Assembly: GCA_012861695.1 (NCBI GenBank)
Contig: JAAOOA010000002.1
Span: 24,923,398-24,987,397 of the forward strand
Length of the DNA stretch: 64,000 nucleotides
Source of the DNA: Trematomus loennbergii
Lineage: Eukaryota > Chordata > Actinopteri > Perciformes > Nototheniidae
Direction of reading: 5' to 3'
Made by a program: the position numbers and the translations under genes. Numbering within the stretch: the stretch's first letter is position 1; each line of letters starts with the position of its first letter. Under the pieces are notes generated by a model. The model was not told the DNA's origin. It was given only the letters and a program-made list of their open reading frames with translations, and did not search any database. Shown in pieces: positions 25,891-44,675 of the stretch.

Positions 25891-28700
25891 GTCCTGACTC
25901 CAGGAGTTCCAGGATTAAACTAAAAAACAGCATTTAAAAAATTATCCTGAATGGAAAAAACCCATTAGATCCAAGTGACGATGATGACGATGATGAGACA
26001 TCACGTCATCTTATCCTTTCTATCAATGCTAAACAAATTATGCTTGAATAAAGAAAAGTTGCACAACATATTATGTTGCTCTCTTTCCTTAAAGAAAAAC
26101 AACAGTGTTTTTGAATTGCCAATGGCTAAAAGAGAACTATTGATTGAGAATATAGCTATGTGAATGTATGAATATTGATGACGTTTTAATGCAAAGTTGT
26201 CATCTAATTGATTTTATTTGTGTAAAGCCAAATATTAAATCAATGTCCTCTTTGTGTATAGGCACTTACATATTTATAAGTTTTAATGCATGTAGGATTG
26301 AATCTCATTCACCATTCAATATTTAGATATTGAGTCAATCGTGACAAGGACATTAATGATTTTGATCTGATATTTATCATTTAGTAAACCCAACAGACAA
26401 CAATTATTTGACTTACCATTACCTATTTCCCGATTCTCGTGTCCTTCATAAGGTTAGCAATACAATTTGAGTAAATGCTGGCTAACCACGCTGGTTTCCT
26501 GATATCTCCAAGTGGGAATGTGTTTTAGTTTAAAAGTGAAATGTAAATAATCTAAATATTTCCGGACACACTATCGCTTGTGCATTAAATGGAGAGCTAG
26601 ATACATCTTAAGGAGGTTGGAAACAATAAACATGAGCAGAAAACTATGTGACTCACTGGGTATTTTCCTTCAAGGCTGGATGAACTTCTAAGTGACTTGT
26701 TACACTCAACAGGCAAGTAGGACATTATTACTGTTTACATAAAACATCTTTCCTTGTTCGTCTGTCAGTGGCTAGAGGCTTAGAGCTAAGGATGGGGTTC
26801 ATGCTTGAGCTGGCAAACTAACTAAAGACTGAAATAGGAACATGGAAAACAATGGACCGGGCGCTGAGGAGACATCATAAATGTTTGCGGTACAGAGAGT
26901 GCAAAGGGTAAGGGAGAACAGAAAGAAAGGAAAGTCACACTTGTATGAGTCTTTTATAAAATCATTCATGTTTGTGTGTCTATATGCACACAGAGGGCAG
27001 CCACCCACATTAGCCAGGTCAGTGGCTGTCCTATGGGTTGCCTGAGGACACACTGTTTATTTGGTTGACTGAGCATGGCTGCACACAACAGCACAGGTCT
27101 ACTAAAGCAGCCATACTACTTTAAAAGACTTCTGCTCTTTGGGTGATGACCATGTTTTCATACCGATACAAATTAGTATGCCTCTCACCGACAAGCCGGA
27201 AGAATAACACAAGAGAAAACCCTCAGAGGAGCTAAAGGGAACCAAGCACTAAGCACTAAATTGAATCTGGGTGAAAAATAAGTAAAAAACTTCATAAGAA
27301 AACATTTTGAGGAGTTAGGATGCTCAGCTTGATTGTCTTGTCAAGTGAAATAACGTTCTTTCAGGCTTCCAGATATAAATTAAGGCAGGAGTCATCGGGG
27401 CAGAAAGATACAATCCCCAGTGAAACAAGTATGGCGATGGACACTGGAGGCATGATTTAAAGCACACACAGTTTCAACACATTGCATATAATCCATCAGA
27501 ACTATGTAAGTATGGTTAATAGTGTGCATTTAGTGGTCTTATATCCGCCAATGGACACAAAATAAGACTCATATTTGATATTTTCACTTATTTTGGCCAG
27601 GCAAGGTGATTTTAAAATTCACAACAAGAGATGGTTCAGATGTCTTTTCGTATCCGATTTTGGATTGTAATCCAGTTCTCAGGAACATATCCCTTGGTGG
27701 TCAGAATTACAAAAGACTACAACTTATTATCAAATCAAAAAGGTTGCTATAGTGGAAGAGATCATAATACCAACAGTAACATTGTTGGCATAAACTTATT
27801 TTCAAAGTATGAAGATTTTGCCATTTAAATTAAAGAAAGGCCAAACTCTTTGAAAGTGTTTTTCTTTGTTTTATTGGCATTACTATAACTGTACATTATA
27901 AATATTTATTTACAAGCACATCACATGAAAGTACACCAGATCTCAAAGCATTTGTTCAAAAGTAACTCTTAGTGGTCATATCAAACTGTATATTTCACAT
28001 ATTACTTACTGATCCTGCCTGTTTATGGAACAATTTGCTAGTCATTTGAAGGTTCATTTTCTGCAGGCAAGGAACTTGTACAACAACTAATGCAGAAAAT
28101 AATGTAAAACCAGAATCAGTTATGCCCAATTTGTTCAAAACGGGGCAGTAACAATTCAGCCTCCCCATGCAAATTTCCCATTTACCCCCAGGGACTTCTC
28201 TTTTGTCAAAATCTGAGATAACACAATATTTTTCAGCTTTGTTGCTCTGAAATAGCATTGAAATATCTTAGGGATGCTCTTGTCCACATTATCTTGTCTT
28301 GTCTAGTTTCAGACAGTCTGTGTGAAATGTGGCCTTAGGCTAAAATCAAGTCATGCATCATGAAAAAACAGTAAATTCCGTCGCCTTGGCTGAACATAAC
28401 ACAGTTGCCGGCTGGCTCAGAATCTGAAAATGAACATATTTGAACCCAGACTCAAGAATGAGCGTTTGCCTGTCATTTCTTCCTTGTTTTCAGTGTTTTG
28501 TGTTAACAACCATACCTCGGGGCTGGTTAGGATTCCCAGGTGTACTTTGATGCAGCTGTTTTCCTCTGGCATTACTGACTATTTCCATAACATAATGCAT
28601 ATGCACATTGTAAACAGAATGTTCAAGCATCAAATTAATCAATGTAAAGTGTTGTGTTTTTGATGCATGAAAAATACATTTTGTTAGAGAAAAAGGTACA

Positions 28701-28704
<4 letters not shown>
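25891..28704. other. Spacer, no gene seen
   Basis: AT-rich sequence. No exon with family features or splice-consistent frame was found on either strand. Confidence 0.45.
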
Positions 28705-28928
<224 letters not shown>

Positions 28929-29612
28929 TGCTTTGAGGAGGTGGCTAAAGGTCTATTAGGAGAGCAGATGGCAGGACATGTCCTCTAGGCTCTCTCCTCT
29001 CATGGGCTTGGCAGTGAGTCTGTCATCTTTAGACTGTTTTTTACAAAAACAAATTAAAGCATACAGTTCACACACAAACATGTGTACTGTAACCATGGAG
29101 TTTGATCACCATATCACCAAAAGCTACTGCAAATGTAATTAGATAATGAATATACAAAAGGCTCAATATACCACATAACTCTTGGTTGTATAAGAAAGGT
29201 TTGGTCTGCCTCACAGTTTTCAAAATACATTTTAATAGGCCTGTTTTGGCATGAATATTGACAAGTTAAAAATATGTATTATTAGAACAAAAATAATTGT
29301 CATTTACAGTTTCATCCCTGGCCTTTGAAAACACTGTTTTGGTAAAATTGGTACCATTTTGTTAGGGGGACTCTTTAAAAGGGGTTAGAAAAGCAAAACA
29401 AATAGATAGAAAAACCAATATTCAACTTTCTCATAGGCCATATTGCATTAGTAAATGACAGGAAAGACATAGAAACCTAAGAGTTGTTCTTATTTATGTC
29501 TTCAAACTGATTTATAAAGCAGGGGTAGATGACTTATTCATTTTAAATAAATCTTTCATCTTTAAAAAGAGACAAATATTAGAAGCTGGTATCTTAAAAC
29601 CTTTGCCAGTGT

Positions 29613-30298
29613 CTAAGACACCATTTACACGCAAACGAAACACAAACTAACCGAATACGATATCAAAAAAGTCTTCCGTTCACACGAGACCGCTCGAAAG
29701 CGCTGGAAACGCTGTAGTACATATGCCGGGCCTGTAAGTGGCGCTGTACTTCCGCACGAGACCAATCGAAAGCGCTGGAGACGCTGTAGTACATATGCCG
29801 GGCCTGTAAGTGGCGCTGTACTTCCGCCACAAAATACACCAAAAGCAGCGATGAAGACCCCCGAGCATGGTTGCCATGGTTGCCCTTCTGTTTATGCCCC
29901 GCGGTGGATTTAGCAACATGTAGTTCATGTAATTCTCCATGTCCACTTGTTGCTGATGGTTGTGGTAGAGGAGCTGTAGATTTTGCACTAACATCTGTAG
30001 CATGGTCAGTAGCAGTAGCAGTAGCTACTGACCATGCTACAGCAGTGAGCAGCAGAAGTGGGGAGAGGTGGTTGCTATGGCTTCATCGTTATCAGGAAAT
30101 GATCGTATAGGGCGTACACACGGAGCCGTTTGCCCCCCCAGAGCGTTCCGTTTGCAGATCTATCCACTTTGGGACCCGTTATCGTTTGCGGGGTCCGTTT
30201 CCGCGTTTCCGTTATGGCCTCGTGTGAACGAGCGGGCTATACGAAAGAGAAAAGTAACGGATACAACTGTTTGCATTCTCGTGTAAACAGCACCTAAG
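29613..30298. mobile_element. Interspersed ~0.68-kb repeat, copy 2
   Basis: This is the second copy of the 25.2-kb repeat in the same orientation. Termini read ...accatttacacg and cgtgtaaacagcacc, sharing TTTACACG in inverted order. The flank ctaag occurs at both edges (29613-29617 and 30294-30298), a possible short target duplication. The inner palindrome is perfect here: ctgtagcatggtcagtagc (29995-30013) against its reverse complement at 30024-30042. No complete transposase is present. Confidence 0.75.
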
Positions 30299-32698
30299 TG
30301 ATCTTGAGTTAAACAGTGTTAAAAACAGTGTCAATTTCTTTATTTGCCAACATCAAGTGACCCTTTAGAACCAAAAATATCTCTAGTGCTTTGAAGGTAT
30401 TTCAAAGTCTATTCAAATGTGTTTCTTCACAGCTCTGGGTCGACTGTCACAATCTGACAGCAGATGTCTGGCAGACCAAAAGTGGCTTACACAGCGTTGG
30501 TGCACTCTTACAGTAGATTTAGCTCAACAAACTCTGCTCTGCAATTATTAGATATGACAGGAGGTAAGTGTGCAAGTCACATCACAGTGTGCTGACGGTC
30601 CAATCTCCTGATGTGTGCAAAATTAATTAATGAAGAGACATGCAACTAGCAAGTGCACGTGTTTCTGGGGGGCTTGTCTTTCTAGCTTTGTGAGGACCAG
30701 TTTAAGCTTTAGGTATCAAGAGTGATAATGTTTTTTGGCATAAGTTTGCTGGTTCTCATAAGACTTTATTTAGGGGTTTAACAAAAACAATGGTTCACAC
30801 AATCTGGGTTTAATTTTGTTGTTCAACTAATCTAAAGTGCTACGATCTCGGACAAATAGCCCACAGATTTTAAATGTTTTTGCCAGATCAAAAGGGAGTA
30901 AAGCCGTAATGTTGCTAATAATCTCTCATTGCAAAGGAAAATCTTAAATGCGCATTACTACAGAAAATATGGTAGGTCAAAGTTGAACCAGGAAGATGTT
31001 CTTTAAAGACACTTGGGTCATTTTGACTTCAAGACTTGTTGGACTAACATTGTGTAATTTGCTGTGTTGGAAATATTTCTCCCACATTCCTGCAATTACT
31101 TTGATGAGTACAATGTTAATTTAATTGAGTGAACTGATGAGGAAATTACAACCTAAAGGTTTCCTTGGAGAATTCCTGAATAAGGTAAATGTTTTGGAAC
31201 ACAGTCTCGGGAATAATCATTTTGTGTAAGGATTAAATCAAAAGGACAATGCAAAATGTCAATAAGGGTCCTCAAGTACACATACACTGTTTTGATTCAC
31301 TGTTTTTAAACTCATAAACCAACTAAAAGATACTTAGTAAAATATGAATTTTTCTTCAGGTTAACTGTGTTCAGTTGTTCATTCAGCACTCTGTAGACTA
31401 TACCATGGAAATATACTGATCTGTACAATTCTACACTTGTAAAAATACACAACCAGAATCATATATTTAGATTTTAGTGAATGGTACTTTTAGAATGTCT
31501 GCTAACCTGTCAAAACGAATTCTCCATAATAAACTGATGCCATTACTAAGAGCATGCATACACTTTGTAAGAAGTAATATTATATGCAATGATTAGATAA
31601 ATCTCAGTACGTATTTTCTCAAAAGCAAGCATGTGAAATTGTTAAGTGAGGAGATGCTGGTTCATTTTGAGGTCCTGCTTGTTATGTCTTCATCCTGTGA
31701 CTGATGGTGTACGAAAAGAAGTATGTGCATGTATATATCAATTATATAAAGTTTTGTGCAATGGGAAACGACTGAAGAGATTTCTTTTGGGTCCTCTCTA
31801 TTATGTCTTCTCTGGCGTGAGTTTGTTGGTGGAGAAGAGAATGACGAAGATGAAGTGTAGATTTAGGCCGGTCCTCTCTGTTTGCGTGTCAGCTGCATTG
31901 AGGTTTGCTCCTCCATTAGAGGCACAGTGCTTAGACCTAAACTCATATCCATAGTGACATGCCGCTCTAGGGGAAATGCTGTAACCCAATCCCAAAGAGT
32001 TTGTTGTGCATTTATGAGTTTCAACACAGATGGTAAGGACTTGCACAGAGGCTTTATCTCTTCTTTTTCCAGACGATCCACACCGGCTCAATCTGATTTG
32101 TTTGTGGCTGTATTCCTTTGTGTTGCACCGCAACATATCACTGTCCTGATTTGTGCGAAATGTTCTTAGTTTCACATTCTGCCTTCTCCAATGCTGCTCC
32201 ATGCAGGCTTTACGGATCCAATCACAGTAACATGACACCAGAAAAGAGGCAGAGAGATCTTTGATGGTGTGATGAGACTCTTCACAGATTGAATCATTAA
32301 CACCACCCAGTTCCATGTCTCTGCTTTCTTTTTTATAACATCAATAAGCCTGTAGAATAAACAGAATAACTTTAAGAAATGGCAGTCATTTATCAGGTAT
32401 TTTTCAAATCCTGATAGAGGTATACATTTGAAAGAAATACAAGCGAAACAAGTCATCATGCACACATGAGAACGATCACAATATAGAAAAACACCAACTG
32501 TAGGATACACATTTAAAAAAGGTAAATCATTAATGTGTATTTCTATTATATATGTTCTTGCAAAGTACTACAAATGTTAACCACAGTGTGCTTAGGTACA
32601 ATATATACAGATGTGGTTGAACAGTGTACTCTAAGGTACTGGTGCTGTTAGGTGTGGCAAGATTATCTCATAACTGAATATGTGTTTAGGAATATATT
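30299..32698. other. Spacer or 3' UTR of microprotein B
   Basis: No recognised gene. A 171-codon open frame on the minus strand (32316-31801) lies 380 bases downstream of the B stop. It is Cys/Arg-rich, matches no family I know and may be chance or 3' UTR. Confidence 0.4.
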
Positions 32699-32821
32699 TT
32701 AAGTGGAGGTGTATAAGTAGACAAACAGGAGGAGCACGAGGTTGAGTACGATGCCGATGACACCCAGCACAGCCAGGAATCTCTCCTCTGGGGTGCTCAG
32801 GTGAGGACACGTCAGGTCCAT
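32699..32821 (-). CDS. TUNAR-like microprotein B (40 aa)
   Basis: A self-contained minus-strand ORF runs from ATG at 32821 to TAA at 32699-32701. An in-frame stop three codons before the ATG fixes the start if the exon is contiguous. It has a short polar head (MDLTCPHLSTPEER), one hydrophobic segment FLAVLGVIGIVLNLVLLLFV, and tail YLYTST. It aligns residue for residue with copies A and C across LG-IG-VLNL and V-YT. A possible acceptor (attttctgtacttag, about 35 bases upstream of the ATG) would place the start in the last exon, as in copy C. It was too short for ordinary gene callers. Confidence 0.65.
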   Translation of the reverse strand: MDLTCPHLSTPEERFLAVLGVIGIVLNLVLLLFVYLYTST

Positions 32822-33626
32822 GTACAACTTTTACAGTCACTACTAAGTACAGAAAATAGTATTTATTAATGTGTGCCAGTGATTATCTGTATATTTGTAT
32901 AAAGGTTCTATTCAAGTATATTTAAGGGTTCTCACAAGTATATTGGCTTCAATTCCTCTGTTAATAGTTTACTTAGCAGTTTTGTTCGCTTTTAACCAGG
33001 TTTATATTGTAAAGATATCTCCCTAACCACTGAATTTGTCAAGTTAACTCAAATGTGCATTGTTTGTCAAACCATTTAGATATATTTAACTGGCAGTGAT
33101 ACAATCCTAAATGTCAGAGTAGCTTGATTGTCAAAAGACACACTTTAACATGTTAAGTCACAAAACAGAAGATATTTGGACAGAACACAGTCAAATATGA
33201 TGATCACCATCAGACCGAAGACAGTTTGGCCCAGTTATATAAATACAGATACATGTGACCATAACCAGAATGGACACCAGTCATTACACATATACATTTG
33301 GGTAATTGGCCTGAAGAAATTGGAAATGCAGTTTAAAGAATCGAAGCTGTGTGAGTGTGCATATAACTCCACCTGCAGCTACTGCTCTGTGATTGACAGC
33401 AGGCTTAAGCTAACAAAGCAGAGCTGTCTGAAGAGATAAGCAGTGATGCAGGTCTAGATAAATATGGCTTCTATCCAGCTTAACACACAGACAATGATCC
33501 TCACATCGTACTGCTCACTCTGAATAATCAAACCCTCTTTAGTATATACATAAAGAGGAGGACGGCAGGAAAGAGGAGAGTGAGGGACAGGTCCAACAGC
33601 TCTCGTTCAAGTTCTTGTAGAAAAGC

Positions 33627-33794
33627 TTAGGTGACAGTGGTGTAAATGTAGACAAAAATGACCACTAAAAGGTTGAGGATGGTCCCAATGATGCCCAGCA
33701 TGGCTAAAATTCTCTCCTCGCGGTCGTTCTGGGGGTCTTCCTCTCTAGCGTGAGTGCTGCAGACGTAGCGGCTGCCGGGGACCATGGTTACCAT
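33627..33794 (-). CDS. tunar: TUNAR microprotein (copy C, 55 aa)
   Basis: A minus-strand ORF runs from ATG at 33794 to TAA at 33627-33629. The acidic, charged head (HAREEDPQNDREER) leads into ILAMLGIIGTILNLLVVIFV and YIYTTVT. This is nearly the mammalian TUNAR membrane segment and tail, so C is the likely orthologue. A good acceptor (tctccatatccag) lies about 32 bases upstream of the ATG, making this the last exon with 5' UTR in it; the methionine at 33854 would lie in the intron. TUNAR is encoded by a transcript first described as a lincRNA (TUNA/megamind) in neural tissue, and is reported to interact with SERCA2. The alternative start is MVP, three codons in. Confidence 0.85.
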   Translation of the reverse strand: MVTMVPGSRYVCSTHAREEDPQNDREERILAMLGIIGTILNLLVVIFVYIYTTVT

Positions 33795-34991
33795 CAAAGA
33801 ACCCCACCCCCACAGGGCGTGACGCCTGGATATGGAGACAGACAAAGTTGACATTAAACAGAGGTGAAAGTCTGGTAAAAAAGATATGCAGAAGAGAATG
33901 AAACATGTTCAGTATTTATGAGTAGCTGAAAAACGATCCCTCTCTTTCCCAAACACTTGCACACAAACATCTTAACCTTCCTCTGTTAGTGGTGATGTGT
34001 AATCAGTGGTGTCTGTTAAAAATGAATGAAGTTCGAAGCTGATTGGTGTATTATGTGCTGTGCTCTGTGACAGTTTGGGAGCGAACAGAGATAGCGAGGT
34101 TAGGATGAGGACTCTGAATGTGTGTGTATTTATATCTCTTTTTGTGCTAAAATAAGAACATCTCCTGGGCTTTCCACCGGATGTGAGATTTGCACTACAC
34201 TGAACTCTTCACATTTAGGCCCACTAGTCAGTTACCTTGGCTAATTGTCAACTAGTGCATCGTCTGTTTCTTAATCTGCTTGTGCCAGGCTACAGTCAAC
34301 CTATCGTAAGTGCACAAGTTGTATAAAACAGACACATACAAAACCATATTTCAATCACCAGTAACGTAAAGCGGCATCTTTGTGAAGTGACGACCCATAG
34401 TTAGCTGGAACGGCCGGCCGATGTGTGGATTTGGAAGCATCCATTTCAATTTCACCTATGTCTGCTTTACAGTATTGTCCACTTGTTGTTCTATAGTTTT
34501 GTATTGGTGCGCTAGGCAAACATTTCAACATATTCATTAACAAAAGCAAATTTCACAAGGTCATAGTAGACTGTTTAAAGGCAAGTGAAATATTCTTATT
34601 CTTATATTCTTATGAAATATAATTTCTTACAATATGTTGTGTGCTTGTACTTATTTGACTTGAAGGTTGAGGTTGAATTGATTAGTTTCAACATTAATGT
34701 TTTTACATTGTCAGTGTTGTCAGTGTCTTCTAGAGTTAAAGAACAAGCATGAATTATCACACATACTACATATGTTTACCAAATGCATATTATTTTGCAA
34801 TACAACTGCAGCATCTACTATCCAGTCACAAGCTAGACTTCAGACAACATACAGTTACTCCTAGAAAACACTCTCTTTCACTTCTATTAGTTTTTTTTCT
34901 CCCTCCTTCCCTCTCTTCAAGAAAACAAATATAAATGAACAGCAGCAGCTCAATCAATGACATGTTTGCCCATTTTAATTTAAGGGGTTGG

Positions 34992-35051
34992 TTTTATTCT
35001 TCATGCTTTTATTCTTCATGCTTTTATTCTTCATGCTTTTATTCTTCATGC
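34992..35051. repeat. Four perfect copies of a 15-bp tandem repeat
   Basis: ttttattcttcatgc is repeated four times without a mismatch. Confidence 0.95.
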
Positions 35052-35833
35052 AAATAAGGTGTTTTAGGAAAATGTGTACTTAAAGCTTCCAAAATCCAAT
35101 ATAATTCTTAATTTGTTTTTAAACCACACTCTGAGGACATACTCCAGTGCAGTAGAAACACAGAGTGTAGCTCTGGGGAATTCAACAACGTCTTCCTTGC
35201 TGAATGAGCAATGCGCTGTGGTCTGCCCCATGAAACTCATGCATAATATTCATCATTATTGGTGCAGATAGCTACTCTGCTTGTTTCGCTGTCAAGTTAA
35301 TTTATATAGGGTGTGATATGAATCCCCTACAGATGGTCCATCTGCAGATTACTCTGGAAGTCTGAGAGGTTACACTCACTAATGGGGTCATCTCAAGGAA
35401 ACATCTAGAGTGAAAATACGAGCCTGTGATATTACACAAGGAAGACAAGATTGATTTAAGAAGTCATTTGTCATATATTTTCTTTAAAAAGTTATGTTTT
35501 AGTAATATTCATTTTTGAAAATGTGAGCAGTTGTGTAAACTCATGAAATAGCTAGTAAGCACTAATCTGTGCAGACATAACCAGGAGGTTAATGTTCTTG
35601 AAGGGTTATTTTGCCCTTCATTGCACACTTATTGCTTCCTCTGAGGCTGTGTAATGCTCCCAAAAAGCCTCATCAACAAAATGTTGGATTTTAAGGTTTT
35701 ATATGTAAGATTTCAAAGGGTGGAGCTATTTGGAGCGCAATGAAAATGGTGTGTGTACGCACTGACTGAGAAGCCTTCCTCAAGGGAAAGAAAGTCAGTA
35801 AAGTATAAGGTTTGATTTAATCTGACATGGGCT

Positions 35834-35881
35834 AATGCAATTCAAAACCCCCGGTAATGACCGGGGGTTTTGAATTGCATT
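35834..35881. repeat. Perfect 22-bp inverted repeat with 4-base loop
   Basis: The left arm 35834-35855 and right arm 35860-35881 are exact reverse complements around loop aatg. The inner part reads aacccccggt/accgggggtt. Pairing stops sharply at both outer ends. Confidence 0.95.
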
Positions 35882-36417
35882 TATTTCAGAAGGAAATGTG
35901 TTTTTTTTTCGGACACAACTGCAATCTTCTACAATTAATGTGTGGATTGATTTAATCACAATATTTGTTTCTACACACCTTCACTGTTTTGAGTATGGTC
36001 CAAATAGCCAGCTCTATGTCTATGGAGTGATAGAAAGATAGATGTGCTCGAATATATTACAAGACAGAGAGTGAGCATAAAGATGGACTGTTAAAGGTAC
36101 AGTACATGAGATATGGCCAACATTTTATTTGGTAGTTTATCTATTCTAAACAAACAAACATTATCCACAGAATTTGAAGATGTTTGATGTATTGTTTTGA
36201 GATATCTATACTCACATGAGCATGATAAGCAGCTAGCCCCTGCCCATCTGTCTTGTAATACTTGTTTTTTTATGATGCAATGGTGAGTCACTGAAGTGTT
36301 CAGTCTTCACTCGGTCAGGAGTCAAAGAACTGGGGCAGCCCCAAAGGCTTGTCAATCACTTTGATGGGAGAGGATTTCTGAAAGTTCTGAAAATGTGTCA
36401 ACTGGATTAAATGAACA

Positions 36418-36690
36418 ATGGCAGAACGAGAAATTGACCCCAGCAGGGCGGCTCCAGGAGATGGATCCCCAGCCAACAGCTGCAGCAACTCTAACCCAGC
36501 CAATGTAAACCCCACTGCCTGGAGTCTGATCCAAGGCAACTCTTGGCCGGATCAGACATCACAACCGCCAACTGAAGGCCCTTCAACTGGAGCTACCACA
36601 CGCTTCCCTCTCAGCAAAGTAGCCCCCGGCAGCGAGGAGGATACAACAGAAAGTCGCCTTCTCTTCTTCAGACCCAATCCAACAAATTGA
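36418..36690 (+). CDS. Unrecognised 90-aa ORF (hypothetical)
   Basis: The ATG has a fair context (acaATGg) and an in-frame TGA directly upstream. The product is rich in Ser, Pro, Asn and Thr (SPANSCSNSNPANVNPTAW, PPTEGPSTGATTRFP) with no signal peptide or membrane segment. It matches no family I know. The opposite strand is also open over part of it. It is either a small gene, an exon, a repeat-derived ORF or chance. Confidence 0.2.
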   Translation: MAEREIDPSRAAPGDGSPANSCSNSNPANVNPTAWSLIQGNSWPDQTSQPPTEGPSTGATTRFPLSKVAPGSEEDTTESRLLFFRPNPTN

Positions 36691-36813
36691 CTATCACACA
36701 TACACAGACCGTACAGCCCCTGGGTTAGTGTCACAAACACACAGATGGCTAACATAACTATAGGTTTACATCACACAGTAAGTGGGTTTGATCAGTTAAT
36801 TCTAAAAGTCTTA

Positions 36814-42474
<5,661 letters not shown>

Positions 42475-43030
42475 CAGTGGTTCTCAAATGGGGGTACGCG
42501 GACCCCTAGGGGTACGTTGGAGTACTGCAGGAGGCATGTGAGATTTATTTTATGTTAATGAAAAAAAAAAAAAAAAAAATGTTTAGGAAAAGTAACGAAG
42601 TTTGAGCAGTGTGGGTTTTATATTAACAGAGTTCATATTTCAAAAGCGAAGTGTAATAACTGCAGTGGCCTTCCTGTCACTGAGAATAACAAAGATCCTC
42701 AGTGAAGCACAAGCCCATGTTTCTCACAAAATTGTAAGTACAACTTATTAAAAAGATCAGTTCAATGCAACTAATGTCGTCTCAGTGTTATTGCATGATG
42801 TTAAAATTGGTTGGCCATGAATTTAGTGATGGATTGTAAACATTTTAAATGTAGCATTTAAGTATTTCTCAGTTACAAGGTTGTTGTTTTAATAAATCAG
42901 ACACCGATGGTGCAGCACTGTACTGTACCTCTTTATATAGGCATTCTTTCCCTAACAAATAGTTTTTGTGCTGATCAGGGGGTACTTGGCTGAATTTTTT
43001 TACATTATTAAAAATGTTTGAGAATCACTG
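42475..43030. mobile_element. Non-autonomous hAT element
   Basis: The ends cagtggttctcaaa and tttgagaatcactg are inverted repeats. The 8-base sequence gtttagaa flanks both sides (42467-42474 and 43031-43038) as a perfect target duplication. The 5' part has 'gggggtacgcggacccctaggggtacg'. There is no transposase. Confidence 0.9.
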
Positions 43031-43454
43031 GTTTAGAATTTCTCTTTGTCCAAGGCACCAAAATGACACCTCTGCATTCCGCTGAGTAGATGGAAGGATG
43101 TCCTGTGGAGAGACAGTCGAGCAGAGAGACACAATTGAAAGAGAGACACACAACAGAGGCACAAGTCTGCCTTCATGCTTGTCGTTTTGTGTGTTCACAC
43201 AGCAGCTGATTACAGGTGGTCTCTTCTATTCTGACAGCAGTTGCCATTGATGACGTCAGAGATGCAAACTTATCCTATTATTCCCCTCTCTGTTCCCCTC
43301 CTGTTACTTTTACAAGTACACATTTGTCACAGTCTAGACAAAATGAAAAAGGAAATCTGACGTGGTAAATGTTAAACAAAGAAGAGAGAAAGAAGGATAT
43401 TTGGAGATGAATAAAGAGAAAGTTGCCCTCAGGATCTTTGGAAGTTTGTTTGTT

Positions 43455-43530
43455 TGTTGTAGCCTTTATTTAACCAGGTGAAAAATCCCATTGAGATCAA
43501 CGATCTCTTTTTCAAGGGAGACCTGCAGTA
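43455..43530. repeat. Fragment of a common fish interspersed repeat
   Basis: 'gtagcctttatttaaccaggtg...cccattgagatcaacgatctctttttcaagggagacctg' resembles a motif seen in many teleost repeats. The boundaries are unknown. Confidence 0.35.
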
Positions 43531-44534
43531 CATTGAAGTGACAGCAGAGGAGATATGAAGGGAGGAGGACGGTGATGAAGAGGGGGTTTGTGGAGAAAAA
43601 GCTTGTGTGTGGGTGGAATTGAGAGATGATTGTAAGATGGATAGTGAAGCAAGAGGAGGAGCTTGGAAGAAAGAAGGGAAGACTGTATGGATGAGTGAGT
43701 GGAAGCACATGGATGGATGGAGGGCTAGATGGGGGATAAAGATGGACATGTGCATGGATGGATGGATGGATGCTTTGACAGGTTGACTGCTCCTCTATGA
43801 CATCCAGGAAATCTTTGAGACAGCTGTCGTTGAAGAAAAAGCCCTAAGCTGGTTATTCATTTAACGATACTATTAGACTCCAAGATGTATTATGTAAATG
43901 TTTCATAATTAGTTTGTAGCTATTTGATATTTTACCTGTATGGTAATGCTGCCGTTCTCCCTTTGATAATGCTCCGCTGCGCTCTCTTAATTTCTAAGTT
44001 TCTCATCGATTTTCTTCTTGCCTCTGTCTGCTCCTGCAGTCTCTGTCTGGGCTATCACCAAAATGCAGCATCCCTCCCTCCCTCCTCATCCACTCCCTGT
44101 CTCTCTATATTTGTCCTTCTCTGTCTCTGTTTCCCGGTCTCATTCCACTTCTTCTCCTCATCCTTCCTTTACTACCCCTCATAACTTCTTTCACCCCCCT
44201 TCCTATTCCACCAGCACCTCTCTGTCTCTTTTTCTGTCCTCTCACTTGGTTTGTTCACCCCTCCCTCGCTAAGAGAAGCTTCGAGAACAGAGTGGCCAGA
44301 ATCTCGGAGTGGAAAGCTCTCAGGACATGTGAACACCATTCATAATGATGCCACATGAATAATACACTCACAGTACATTCATATTTCCTCATATGCATTT
44401 GGAAAATACACATTCTCTGACTCTCCTTTTATCTGCAACTGGCTGACAAAAACAACAATACATCCTGCTGGAAAATAAACATGCAGCAAGGTTTTTATTA
44501 TGCATGCATACCTGACAAACATTCACAGTGCAGC

Positions 44535-44544
44535 CACACACACA

Positions 44545-44629
<85 letters not shown>

Positions 44630-44675
44630 CACACACACACACACAACACACACCACACACACACACACACACACA
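44535..44675. repeat. (AC)n microsatellite
   Basis: AC repeat with a few aacac interruptions near the 3' end. Confidence 0.97.

Larger units (their letters stand above)
33860..36411. other. Spacer upstream of tunar
   Basis: No coding exon is supported; it may hold noncoding 5' exons of the minus-strand tunar transcript. It contains a 15-bp tandem repeat and a perfect foldback, listed separately. Confidence 0.45.

Noticed and set aside
33795..33854. Extended N-terminus of tunar starting at the Met at 33854
   Set aside because: The extension crosses a good splice acceptor (tctccatatccag) and has no resemblance to TUNAR; the Met at 33794 fits the family start.
34992..35051. CRISPR-like array
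   Set aside because: The four 15-bp units abut without spacers, and the genome is a vertebrate one; it is a simple tandem repeat.
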